NCBI GenBank assembly: GCA_000961655.1
Contig: LADR01000013.1
Location: 62,001 to 126,000 of the forward strand
DNA: 64,000 nucleotides
Source: Desulfatitalea sp. BRH_c12
GTDB taxonomy: Bacteria > Desulfobacterota > Desulfobacteria > Desulfobacterales > Desulfosarcinaceae
Reading direction: 5' to 3'
Shown: piece by piece, positions 43,313 through 51,000 of the stretch
Numbering within the stretch: position 1 is the first letter of the stretch
How the letters are laid out: each line of letters opens with the position of its first letter
Position numbers and translations under genes: made by a program
Notes under the pieces: model-generated
Told to the model about the DNA's origin: nothing
Seen by the model: the letters and a program-made list of their open reading frames with translations, nothing else
The model's database searches: none

Positions 43313-43993
43313 ATGCTGAACACCCGAATTGAGCCAGGCGCCAACGACGAGACGGACGCGCTGCTATCAGATATCCGGCGTATGGCCCGGGGCTTTTTCG
43401 AAAACGCACGCGGCAGCCATGACTGGGAGCATACGCTGCGGGTGCATGCGCTGTGTCAGCGCATTGGTCCCAAGGAAGGCGCCGACCGACTGGTTGTCGA
43501 AGCAGCGGCTTACCTGCACGACATCGGTCGGAGCGATCAGGACGCCAGTGACGGTGCGCTCTGCCATGCAGTGCGCGGTGCGCAAAAAGCGCAGGCCGTT
43601 CTGACCCCACTGGCGATAGGGGCGGCCCGCAAGGAAAATATTGTGCATTGTGTGCGCGCGCACCGCTTTCGGGACGATTATGCACCGGCGACCGTCGAGG
43701 CGCGCGTTCTTTTCGATGCCGACAAGCTGGATGCTATTGGCGCAGTGGGCGTGGCCCGGGCATACCTTTTTGCAGGGGAGCTGGGCGCTTGCCTGCATAA
43801 TCCCAACGTGCCGCCCGACAGGGCCGATGCTTACTCGCGCGATGACACCGGATATCGCGAATTCGTGGTCAAATTGTCCAAGATCAAAACGCGCATTCTC
43901 ACCCGTGAAGGCAAGCGCTTGGCTGAAGCGCGCCACGCATTCATGGAGCGCTTTTTTGAACGGTTCCTGGAAGAGTATGCGGGGCGCGGATAA
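43313..43993 (+). CDS. HD-domain phosphohydrolase
   Basis: A 226-residue HD-superfamily hydrolase resembling the YpgQ/YedJ group. The metal site is complete: HDWEHTLRVHALC, AAAYLHDIGRSDQ, then VRAHRF and DADKLDAIGAVGVARAYLF. Such enzymes hydrolyse phosphoester or nucleotide substrates; the substrate here is unknown. The ATG at 43313 follows AAAGAGAT and is better than an upstream non-ATG start. It is divergent from mraZ. Confidence 0.9.
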   Translation: MLNTRIEPGANDETDALLSDIRRMARGFFENARGSHDWEHTLRVHALCQRIGPKEGADRLVVEAAAYLHDIGRSDQDASDGALCHAVRGAQKAQAVLTPLAIGAARKENIVHCVRAHRFRDDYAPATVEARVLFDADKLDAIGAVGVARAYLFAGELGACLHNPNVPPDRADAYSRDDTGYREFVVKLSKIKTRILTREGKRLAEARHAFMERFFERFLEEYAGRG

Positions 43994-44150
43994 ATGTTTC
44001 GGCTTCACCGCCCCTTGAAATCCGCAAGTTGCGGAATACGTAGAGTGTGAAAAGGTATTGTGCCCAGTCAGTCTTTGGCGCGCAGCGGCGTCGATTGGGG
44101 GCGGACTAACGAATCAAACCTGATTATTACCTGGTTTTAAGGGAGGATGA

Positions 44151-44849
44151 ATGAGTATTAATGTCGTTCGCAAAATTGATGACATGGTCAAAGTCCAGCA
44201 TGTGCTGATCAGCGTATCGGACAAAACCGGTCTGGATCTATTGGTTCCGGAACTGCGCAAAATCAATCCGGCGATCCGCTTTTTCTCCACCGGCGGCACT
44301 TATGCCCGTTTGAAAGACCTGCTGGGGGAGCAAGCCGAGCAGTGCCTGAAGCAGGTATCCGATTATACCGGGCAGCCCGAGACCCAGGGGGGCTTGGTCA
44401 AGACCCTGGATTTCAAAATCTATCTCGGTCTGTTGACTGAAACTTACAATGACGCCCACCAGGCCGATTTGGCCCGCACCGCCAGCGTGCCTATCGATAT
44501 GGTGGTGGTGAATCTGTATCCCTTCCAGTCGACCATCGCCCAGTCCGATGTGACCGTCGAGCAGGCGCGCGGCAACATCGATATCGGCGGCCCCTGTATG
44601 ATCCGGGCGGCTGCCAAGAATTTCATCCGCGTGGCCAGCGTGGTCGATCCCAATGATTATGAACACATCATCAACGAACTGACCGTCCGCCAAGGCCATA
44701 CTTCCCTGAACCTGCGTTATGAACTGGCCTGCAAGGCCTTCGACCATACGGCTGAATATGATCTGGCCATTGCACGCTATCTGGCGAATCAGTCCATTCA
44801 GGTGGTTAAAGGAGTTTATCAAGAAGCGGATGTGGAAAGTAGAAAGTAA
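44151..44849 (+). CDS. purH1: Stand-alone IMP cyclohydrolase (PurH N-terminal domain)
   Basis: This 232-residue protein is the MGS-like domain of PurH, which closes the ring of FAICAR to make IMP in the last step of purine synthesis. Seen motifs are VLISVSDKTGLDLL, FFSTGGTYARL, GGLVKTLDFKIYLGLLTE, MVVVNLYPFQ and NIDIGGPCMIRAAAKN. It stops where the transformylase domain would begin in fused PurH. AGGGAGG precedes the ATG. The C-terminal VESRK is encoded by 7-bp repeats. The transformylase gene follows after 21 bp. The symbol is mine to distinguish the two genes. Confidence 0.9.
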   Translation: MSINVVRKIDDMVKVQHVLISVSDKTGLDLLVPELRKINPAIRFFSTGGTYARLKDLLGEQAEQCLKQVSDYTGQPETQGGLVKTLDFKIYLGLLTETYNDAHQADLARTASVPIDMVVVNLYPFQSTIAQSDVTVEQARGNIDIGGPCMIRAAAKNFIRVASVVDPNDYEHIINELTVRQGHTSLNLRYELACKAFDHTAEYDLAIARYLANQSIQVVKGVYQEADVESRK

Positions 44850-44852
44850 AAT
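44832..44852. repeat. 7-bp tandem repeats at the purH split junction
   Basis: Three heptads GTGGAAA, GTAGAAA, GTAAAAT cover the end and stop of the IMP cyclohydrolase gene. They resemble the heptads at the murE end. Confidence 0.55.
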
Positions 44853-44870
44853 AATTTACAGGAGCTTTTT

Positions 44871-46121
44871 ATGGCCGAAGATCTGAAAAAAATGTACCGG
44901 ACTATTGTGGACGAGCATTTCCCGTCCCGCATGGAGATCAGTTTTGTCGAAGGGCAGCAACGGCAGACGCTTTTTTATGAAAAAGTACTCTGGACGATCG
45001 ATCAGGTGCAGAAGGGATTGCGCTATGGCGAAAACCCTGGCCAGGAGGCCGCCATGTACAAATTGGTCAACGGCAACCTGGTTTTGGGCCATACCGAAAT
45101 GATCCAGCCGGGGCGCTACCTGGTCTCGGATATCGAATTGCTGCAGTCGGGCAAGCATCCGGGCAAAACCAACCTGACCGATGCCGACAACGCATTGAAT
45201 ATTCTGCGATACCTGTCCGACCGACCTGCCGCCATCATTGTCAAACACAACAATCCTTGTGGCGTGGCGCGGGCCGATACCTTGGAACAGGCCTACATCA
45301 AGGCCAATCTGGCCGACCGCGTCGCTGCGTTCGGAGGGTGCATCGCCTTGAACCGGCCGGTGGACCTGGCTACCGCGGAAGCGATCGCCGCGCAGTATGC
45401 GGAAGTGGTGGTGGCGCCCGAATTCGAAGAGGGTGTCATGGATATCTTCGGCGCCAAAGCGAATCTGCGCGTCATTCGTATCCAAAGTATGTCACGCCTG
45501 CAAACCTTTGTGGAGCAACGCTGTGTGGAATTCAAAAGCCTGATCGACGGTGGCATCATCGCCCAATGGGCCTTCGTGCCTGAAACGCGCACCAAGGAGT
45601 CGTTGCGCCTGGCCGAGTGCGATTACAAGGGCAAGCGCTATCAAATCGCTCGTAAGCCCAGCGAAGCAGAGTATCGCGATATGCTCTTCGGCTGGCTGGT
45701 GGAGGCGGGCGTGACATCCAATTCGGTGATTTACGTCAAAGATGAAGTCACCGTCGGTATTGGCACCGGCGAGCAGGATCGTGTGGGGGTAGCCCAGATC
45801 GCCCGGGATAAGGCCTATCGCAAATTGGCCGACCGCTATTGCTTCGCCGAGCACCACATGGCCTACAATGACTTGCATGATGTGGACAAGCGCGCCGCAA
45901 TCGACGCCCGGGTCGACGAGGAAAAGGGCGGGCTGATCGGATCGGCCATGGTCAGTGATGCTTTCTTTCCATTTCGCGACGGCGTGGACGTAGGATTGCG
46001 CGAGGGCGTGAGCGCCGTGATCCAGCCTGGCGGCTCAAACAACGACTTCCAATCCATTGAAGCATGCAACGAGGTGGGCGCGACGATGGTGTATACCGGG
46101 CAGCGCAGTTTTAAACACTAG
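44871..46121 (+). CDS. purH2: Stand-alone AICAR transformylase (PurH C-terminal domain)
   Basis: This 416-residue protein is the formyltransferase half of PurH; it formylates AICAR with 10-formyl-THF. The catalytic motif VKHNNPCGVA is intact, along with LRYGENPGQEAAMY, FGGCIALNRPVDL, SDAFFPFRDGVD and a C-terminal RSFKH matching the usual basic PurH end. AGGAGC precedes the ATG. It lies directly downstream of the cyclohydrolase gene, so the pair replaces one fused gene. A hairpin terminator follows. Confidence 0.93.
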   Translation: MAEDLKKMYRTIVDEHFPSRMEISFVEGQQRQTLFYEKVLWTIDQVQKGLRYGENPGQEAAMYKLVNGNLVLGHTEMIQPGRYLVSDIELLQSGKHPGKTNLTDADNALNILRYLSDRPAAIIVKHNNPCGVARADTLEQAYIKANLADRVAAFGGCIALNRPVDLATAEAIAAQYAEVVVAPEFEEGVMDIFGAKANLRVIRIQSMSRLQTFVEQRCVEFKSLIDGGIIAQWAFVPETRTKESLRLAECDYKGKRYQIARKPSEAEYRDMLFGWLVEAGVTSNSVIYVKDEVTVGIGTGEQDRVGVAQIARDKAYRKLADRYCFAEHHMAYNDLHDVDKRAAIDARVDEEKGGLIGSAMVSDAFFPFRDGVDVGLREGVSAVIQPGGSNNDFQSIEACNEVGATMVYTGQRSFKH

Positions 46122-46150
46122 CACCCTCTTCGGATCCGACTGCCTTTGAA

Positions 46151-46178
46151 CGTAAGGGGCGAGCCTTGTCCCCTTACG
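46151..46178 (+). terminator. Hairpin after the purH pair
   Basis: CGTAAGGGG (46151-46159) pairs with CCCCTTACG (46170-46178) around a 10-nt loop, 30 bp after the transformylase stop. No T-tract is seen, so it could serve both convergent genes. Confidence 0.5.
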
Positions 46179-46259
46179 CGTGATGGGTGCTGTCATTCGC
46201 ATCCCCAATATCTATTCTTCCATCTGCAGGTGAACCCGAGACAGCCCAGTGGGCGCTCG

Positions 46260-47477
46260 TTAAAAATAGTCCGCACAGAACGGCTTGTACTGGGTGCGCA
46301 GCATCCGATCCCATAAAGAGACGGCTTCGGGGTCGCGTACTTCTATTCGGCCCATTCGCGCTGCTTCGCCGGCCGTGATCTGACCGAACAGCAGCATGGC
46401 CAGTGTGTCCACCGGCAGACGCACCTGAGCGGATGCATGGGTGCGTTCGGCCTTGGTGCCGGCGGCAGTTGCCGCCATTCGCCAGACGCCGGCGTTCCAC
46501 GGGCATAGGGGGTCGATAAGATCGAAGGTGATTTCGCCCACGGCGGCGTAGCGCCTCAGCGGCACGGCAGCCGCTACATCCACCACCCGCGCCATCAAGC
46601 CGTCAGCGCAACCCGCATTGAGCCTTCTGGGCTCCGCAACCAGGTGCGGCAAAGGATCATCCGACGGCACGCGCATCCAGACAATATCCCGCACCAAGCC
46701 AAATCCTGCAAAGTGCTGCCACAAGGCATCGTAGGCACGCGGGCACAGCCATGCCATGTCGCGGATATAGATGCGTTGCCACGGGTCACCTTCGGTGACC
46801 TGCTGGGGTTCGATCGTGTAAATCACATAACCGAGCGGCGATCCCTGTTCTTCATAGACGATGATGAAACGCACGCTGTCAGTCGGGGCCGGGCGCAGCA
46901 TCCCGGATGTCCAGGTGGCGCGGCTGCGATGGATGCAGCCGGTGCGGTCCTCGCAGAAATCGCGATAGACCTGATCCAGTATCCCGAGTTCCTGCGCCGA
47001 CAGTTCACGCAAGGACCCCGGTGGGCGCTGCCGGCCGTTGTTGATCCATTGCAGATGGCGTGGTTCAATCCGGTAAGTGTTGCGCGTGGCGACAACCGCA
47101 TATCCGTAGCGATGATAAATAGCGGCCTGGGATGCCAGCAGGGCCGCAACAGGTTGTCGGCCGCGTTCATGCATCTGTTCGAAATGACGCGTGACAACGC
47201 TGCGCAGAATACCCAGGTGACGCCGGTAGGGCAGCGTGCCCACGTAGGTGATGCCTGCGGTCGGAACTGTGCCGCCGTTTAAACGCATTTTCAAGGGCCA
47301 TGCGGCATAGGCCGTGGCCAACCGGCCCTCCACAAAGCCGCACAGCGTCATGTCGGGTTGGACGCCGTAGATCGCCTCTGGCGATACGACCTGGGGGGAC
47401 AGCACGAGAGCGGACAAGGCCACGCGCCGGTATTCTTCCATTTCTTCCGGCAAGGCCGGACGGACCTCTACTTCCAT
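46260..47477 (-). CDS. Eis-like N-acetyltransferase
   Basis: A 405-residue protein of the Eis family: two GNAT domains followed by an SCP2-like C-terminal domain. It opens with VRPALPEEMEEYRRVALSALV and has the acetyl-CoA-binding stretch ITYVGTLPYRRHLGILRSVV. The C-terminus ends in CADYF; in Eis the terminal phenylalanine carboxylate is catalytic, and that residue is kept here. Eis proteins acetylate amines on small molecules or proteins. The natural substrate is unknown. Confidence 0.82.
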   Translation of the reverse strand: MEVEVRPALPEEMEEYRRVALSALVLSPQVVSPEAIYGVQPDMTLCGFVEGRLATAYAAWPLKMRLNGGTVPTAGITYVGTLPYRRHLGILRSVVTRHFEQMHERGRQPVAALLASQAAIYHRYGYAVVATRNTYRIEPRHLQWINNGRQRPPGSLRELSAQELGILDQVYRDFCEDRTGCIHRSRATWTSGMLRPAPTDSVRFIIVYEEQGSPLGYVIYTIEPQQVTEGDPWQRIYIRDMAWLCPRAYDALWQHFAGFGLVRDIVWMRVPSDDPLPHLVAEPRRLNAGCADGLMARVVDVAAAVPLRRYAAVGEITFDLIDPLCPWNAGVWRMAATAAGTKAERTHASAQVRLPVDTLAMLLFGQITAGEAARMGRIEVRDPEAVSLWDRMLRTQYKPFCADYF

Positions 47478-47506
47478 CTTTCGATCCTTTATGCAACCGC
47501 AACTTT

Positions 47507-47597
47507 CTGGTTATTTGGTTATGCAGTTCGCTCCAGTGACTAATTGGCGAAGCGTATTCGGGATTGGCACGGACCACTCACCCGGATCACCGGAGTT
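47507..47597 (-). repeat. Dispersed intergenic repeat, full copy
   Basis: On the minus strand this copy reads CCGTGCCAATCCCGAATACG and continues through a segment ending TGCATAACCAAATAA. The same order occurs at 50487-50552 on the plus strand, and a piece at 60540-60584. The flank GGACCACTCACCCGGATCACC matches the 57.9-kb arm. Confidence 0.6.
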
Positions 47598-47727
47598 TTC
47601 CTACGTCACCCCACGCCCGTATCTCACTTGACCGAAGTGGATAAACAGATCTGGGTATAAAACGCCTGAGAAACCGGGTGGCTATTTTGCACGCCTGACA
47701 CCTGAAACATAACACCAGGCCTTTTAT

Positions 47728-48714
47728 CTATATCCGATACATTTTGGCTGCCGTGTCATGAAACAAAGCCGCTCGCTCCTGATCCGAAAATTTTTCCGTC
47801 ATGCGCTTGAAGGCGTTCCAGAGCACCGTGTAGGCGCACGAAGGCTTGTCGACCGGAAAATTGCTCTCGAACATGCAGCGCTGCACACCGAAGCATGCGA
47901 TGCAATGATGAATATAGGGGGTCATGGCCGCAGCCAGTTCGAGCGAGGTGGGCGGCAGGAGGCGCTTGTGCCAGCCGAAACCGTTGAGCTTCATCGCCAG
48001 ACCGCCCAGTTTGACGAACACATTGCCGCAGGCCGCCAGCTGAGAAATGTCGCGCCGCCATTGGCGCAATACCTTATCGCGTTGGCCGGCATAAGGGCCG
48101 ATGCCCAAGGGCGTTCCCACATGATCCAGAACAATGGGCGTGTTCGGAAAAGCCTCCGCCAGATCGATCAGCTCTTTTATTTGGGGGTGATAGATCCAGG
48201 CATCGAAACTCAGCCCAAAGTGATCCAGGCAGGCGAAGCCCTTGCGGAAAGTGCTATCCAGCAAAAGTCCCGCGGGCGGGTGGGTGTGGGCGTTGCCCAC
48301 GGCGTTGCTTGCATCCCAGCTGGCCGCATGTCGGATGCCTTTGAAGCGTCCGCCGCCCGCCTCTATGTGGGCCTGCAGCACGGGCACCACATCCGCGCCA
48401 AGGGTGAGGTCGGCAAATCCTACGATGCCGGCCGCGATCCGTGTCGGGCCTTTGCATGCGTCGCCAATAGCGTGCACAAATTCGGTTTCACCAATCGGCC
48501 GTAGTGCGGCAGGCCCGTTGGGCCTATACATGGACAGGCACTCCACGAAAACCGTCTGTACAACCGTGTGCCCGCTGCCGGTGTCGGCGAGCAACTCTTG
48601 CGCAAGATAGCGACTGGTGGGGTAATCCCACAAATGATGGTGCGGGTCGATGATGGGAAGATGTGGGTCGATGGGATCTTCTATGATTTGATTCAGCCAT
48701 TGCGGATGATCCAT
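47728..48714 (-). CDS. Amidohydrolase-2 family metal-dependent hydrolase
   Basis: A 328-residue TIM-barrel hydrolase. The metal-binding HxH is in DPHHHLWDYPT near the N-terminus. VLDHVGTPLG and the late MFESNFPVDK carry the other expected His/Asp ligands. Relatives hydrolyse lactones or decarboxylate aromatic acids; the substrate here is unknown. It is followed after about 50 bp (upstream in transcription) by the lipase gene on the same strand, so the two may be an operon. Confidence 0.85.
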   Translation of the reverse strand: MDHPQWLNQIIEDPIDPHLPIIDPHHHLWDYPTSRYLAQELLADTGSGHTVVQTVFVECLSMYRPNGPAALRPIGETEFVHAIGDACKGPTRIAAGIVGFADLTLGADVVPVLQAHIEAGGGRFKGIRHAASWDASNAVGNAHTHPPAGLLLDSTFRKGFACLDHFGLSFDAWIYHPQIKELIDLAEAFPNTPIVLDHVGTPLGIGPYAGQRDKVLRQWRRDISQLAACGNVFVKLGGLAMKLNGFGWHKRLLPPTSLELAAAMTPYIHHCIACFGVQRCMFESNFPVDKPSCAYTVLWNAFKRMTEKFSDQERAALFHDTAAKMYRI

Positions 48715-48766
48715 GCGTTAGAACCTCTCTGCTAAGGATAACGTTGATGGTTCGCGAACGTTTTCA

Positions 48767-49531
48767 TCATTCCGGTTCGATGGACGGTGTCCGGAAATGG
48801 CCGTGCACCAAAAAATGCTGGGTCTGAGAGATGGTCTCCTCCCGCGCCATGATGAAGGGGTGCGAATAAGGCAGTACCAGGAAATCGCGCATGCCTGCAA
48901 CCTTTGCGCGTTCGACGGACACTTTGCCGTCGTCCTCTCCCGGAATGATCCTGGCCAGCCAGCCATCGAAAAAACTGTGCATATTGCCTGTGATGACGCC
49001 CGTGGGGTAGTCCACGGCCCCAAGGCGGGCGGCGATTCCATCCGGGCCAGTGCCGAGTTGTTGTCCGGCCGGCCCATTGAATTTTCGGTAATACCAGCGC
49101 GTTTTCAGGGCCTCGGCCGCTTCGCTGCCCTGGTTGGGCGGGCTGATCATGACCACGCGGCCCAAGCGATCGATCTTTTCATTGGACAGAAACTGGCGCA
49201 AGAGGATGGCGCCCATGGAATGGGTGACGAAATGAACCGGGCCGCATTGCGCAGCATCGCATTGCCGGATAGCCTCGGGTATCACCTGCATGGCGGATTG
49301 TTCGATCGTGGCCGTTCGCGAGGGATAGGACATGTTGACACTATAATAGCCCGCCTGTTCCAGGGCGTCTGCCATTTTGGCCATCGAGCGTGAGGTGCGT
49401 GCCAATCCATGCAGCAGCACCACACAGGCCCGCGATGGGGCGCTCTGCGCCTCAGCCGGAATGGGCGGACCCGTCGAGACCGCCGCGAGACAGATAAACA
49501 ACCAAAAGTGTCGAATGCGGTACCACGCCAT
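48767..49531 (-). CDS. Secreted alpha/beta hydrolase (lipase-like)
   Basis: A 254-residue alpha/beta hydrolase with an N-terminal signal peptide (FWLFICLAAVSTGPPIPAEAQS). The nucleophile elbow is HFVTHSMGAIL, with the oxyanion segment VVLLHGLARTS and a late histidine in LPYSHPFIM. It probably hydrolyses esters in the periplasm. The ATG at 49531 is preferred to an upstream TTG. Its upstream region holds the MITE-like element. Confidence 0.82.
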   Translation of the reverse strand: MAWYRIRHFWLFICLAAVSTGPPIPAEAQSAPSRACVVLLHGLARTSRSMAKMADALEQAGYYSVNMSYPSRTATIEQSAMQVIPEAIRQCDAAQCGPVHFVTHSMGAILLRQFLSNEKIDRLGRVVMISPPNQGSEAAEALKTRWYYRKFNGPAGQQLGTGPDGIAARLGAVDYPTGVITGNMHSFFDGWLARIIPGEDDGKVSVERAKVAGMRDFLVLPYSHPFIMAREETISQTQHFLVHGHFRTPSIEPE

Positions 49532-49606
49532 CAATTTTTGCCTTGACGTCAATGTATCCAGGTTTACAAATCTGCCATCATCAATAATATGATTCAGGTA
49601 AAAATG

Positions 49607-49768
49607 TCCATAGGCCAGGGCAAACGCATGTAAGCCTTGGCATGCAGCGTGCTGTCTTTACTTGGCTCCATATCTATGTGCTGAAAAACCCGAATCACCT
49701 CCTCCGTGCCAATCCCGAAAACGGGTATCCTGAGAGATTTTTTACATGCGATTGCCCTGGTCCATAGG
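49607..49768. mobile_element. MITE-like element with TIRs and 8-bp target duplication
   Basis: A 146-bp core (49615-49760) starts with CCAGGGCAAACGCATGTAAG and ends with TTTACATGCGATTGCCCTGG, matching at 18 of 20 positions as inverted repeats. TCCATAGG lies directly outside both ends (49607-49614 and 49761-49768). There is no coding capacity. The core shares its interior with the larger elements at 57.7-58.1 kb. TIRs plus an exact target duplication support past transposition in trans by an unknown transposase. Confidence 0.75.
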
Positions 49769-49964
49769 CCGCTCATAGGTGCCTGTAGGCATATTTTTTG
49801 CTTGAATAGAAAGTAAACGGTAGTCCTTTATCGCAATGTCGCATTACCACTGCGTTTTACCAGCGCCATAGAGCAGTACCCTTTACAGTATAGAAAAACC
49901 TCCGACACCTTTTGGCGACGTGCGGTAAAGGGATCTGACCAACCTTCAGCGAAAGGAGGATCCC
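49769..49964. other. Intergenic remainder upstream of the PilZ gene
   Basis: Noncoding, moderately AT-rich; probably the promoter of the PilZ gene. GAAAGGAGG before 49965 is its ribosome site. Confidence 0.4.
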
Positions 49965-50471
49965 ATGGTACAGCTTATCCCGCGGGATTATCCAAGAATA
50001 CGCCATCATGCGGCCATAAAGTATGCCCCTGAGAACATTACGGCATTCAGATCTGCGCGTATGCACAACTACAGCGCCGGCGGCCTATGCTTCGCATCCG
50101 ATCAGGCGCTGGCCTCGCACAGTGAGCTCAGCATCGTTATGAGCGACTATCATCTCGATCGTTTTGGCCCAGCATCATTTCGTTTCTATCGTGCGCGTGT
50201 TCAATGGATTCACCCGACCATGAAAACCGGAAGAGATGGTTTTGCCGTCGGGGTGCAATTTGTTGGGCATAGTCACTACCTGCCAGCCTACGATGACGAT
50301 ATTCAGCTCCATATATGCGATTTGTGCGGCAGCCTGATGTCCAACGATCAAATAAGCTGCGCGACGGCGGATATATGCCTGTGTCCCCATTGCGCCGCTC
50401 AGATGAAACACTTGCCCGAAGGCAGTGTCCGGAAATGCCTGGAACGGTTTTTTGTTGGCAACGTGGTGTAA
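49965..50471 (+). CDS. PilZ-domain protein with C-terminal zinc-ribbon-like cysteines
   Basis: A 168-residue protein with a PilZ domain in the first 110 residues. Both c-di-GMP-binding motifs are intact: RDYPR (RxxxR) and NYSAGG ([D/N]xSxxG). The C-terminal 55 residues carry CDLCG and a cluster SCATADICLCPHC, enough for a zinc site, which is unusual for PilZ proteins. It probably acts as a cytoplasmic c-di-GMP receptor with a partner-binding tail. A strong GAAAGGAGG precedes the ATG. The acyl carrier protein gene follows after 98 bp. Confidence 0.85.
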   Translation: MVQLIPRDYPRIRHHAAIKYAPENITAFRSARMHNYSAGGLCFASDQALASHSELSIVMSDYHLDRFGPASFRFYRARVQWIHPTMKTGRDGFAVGVQFVGHSHYLPAYDDDIQLHICDLCGSLMSNDQISCATADICLCPHCAAQMKHLPEGSVRKCLERFFVGNVV

Positions 50472-50486
50472 TCCGCTTCGCAGGAT

Positions 50487-50552
50487 GGGCGTGCCAATCC
50501 CGAATACATGTCGCCGACAGTCACTGGCGCGACCTGCATAACCAGATAAATT
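50487..50552 (+). repeat. Dispersed intergenic repeat, second full copy
   Basis: GCGTGCCAATCCCGAATACA continues into AGTCACTGG and CTGCATAACCAGATAA. This matches the copy at 47507-47575 in opposite orientation. Confidence 0.6.
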
Positions 50553-50569
50553 ATAGAGGATTCGCTACG

Positions 50570-50821
50570 ATGTGGACCGAAGATCACATTAAAAAAGTAG
50601 CCTTGGAGATCATCGGCAAGATTGCGCCGGAAGCAGACACCGCGAATCTTGATCCTGCCAATCGGTTGCGCGACCAGTTCGATTTCGACTCAGTTGATTT
50701 TATGAACTTCGCTGTTGCGCTTCAGGAACACCTGCAAGTGGAAATCCCAGAGGAAGACTACCCGCAGCTCGCGACGCTGAATGGTTGTATCGTGTATTTG
50801 ACATCTAAAAGTGGCCTATAG
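50570..50821 (+). CDS. Acyl carrier protein (stand-alone)
   Basis: An 83-residue carrier protein. The phosphopantetheine attachment serine is in FDFDSVDFMNF, with the family's following hydrophobic helix (FAVALQEHLQVEIPEEDY). The motif is DSVDF rather than the DSLD or DSLE usual for fatty acid synthesis ACP, so a specialised role is likely. AGAGGA precedes the ATG at 50570. It follows the PilZ gene and has no fatty-acid genes nearby. Confidence 0.85.
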   Translation: MWTEDHIKKVALEIIGKIAPEADTANLDPANRLRDQFDFDSVDFMNFAVALQEHLQVEIPEEDYPQLATLNGCIVYLTSKSGL

Positions 50822-50852
50822 CCACGCAACTTTCTGAATTTAGAGCTGAAGA

Positions 50853-50893
50853 GGTGAGCCGTGGGGTGGCGCAGACCACCCCCACGGCTCACC
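50853..50893. terminator. Strong hairpin between convergent genes
   Basis: GGTGAGCCGTGGGG on the left pairs with CCCCACGGCTCACC on the right, extended by TGG/CCA with one bulge, around a small loop. It lies after the acyl carrier gene, before the convergent CoA hydrolase end. The loop side TGGCGCAGACCACCC resembles the dispersed repeat arm. Confidence 0.6.
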
Positions 50894-51000
50894 GGTGCTG
50901 GCACCCCAAAGTTGCGCGTTAAGCTGATTTGGCGCGGACGCCCCACCTGGTTCACGTCGTCGTCCGTGCCAATTCGAAAGTTGATTGTGAGCTCTGTTTT

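Noticed and set aside
49543-49552. TTGACGTCAA as another HcpR site
   Set aside because: The half-sites touch with no spacer, unlike the two sites near hcp, and it sits inside the start region of the lipase gene.
50899-50917. Sigma-54 promoter (TGGCAC...TTGC)
   Set aside because: The GG to GC spacing is 12 rather than 10 bp and no gene starts downstream in that direction.
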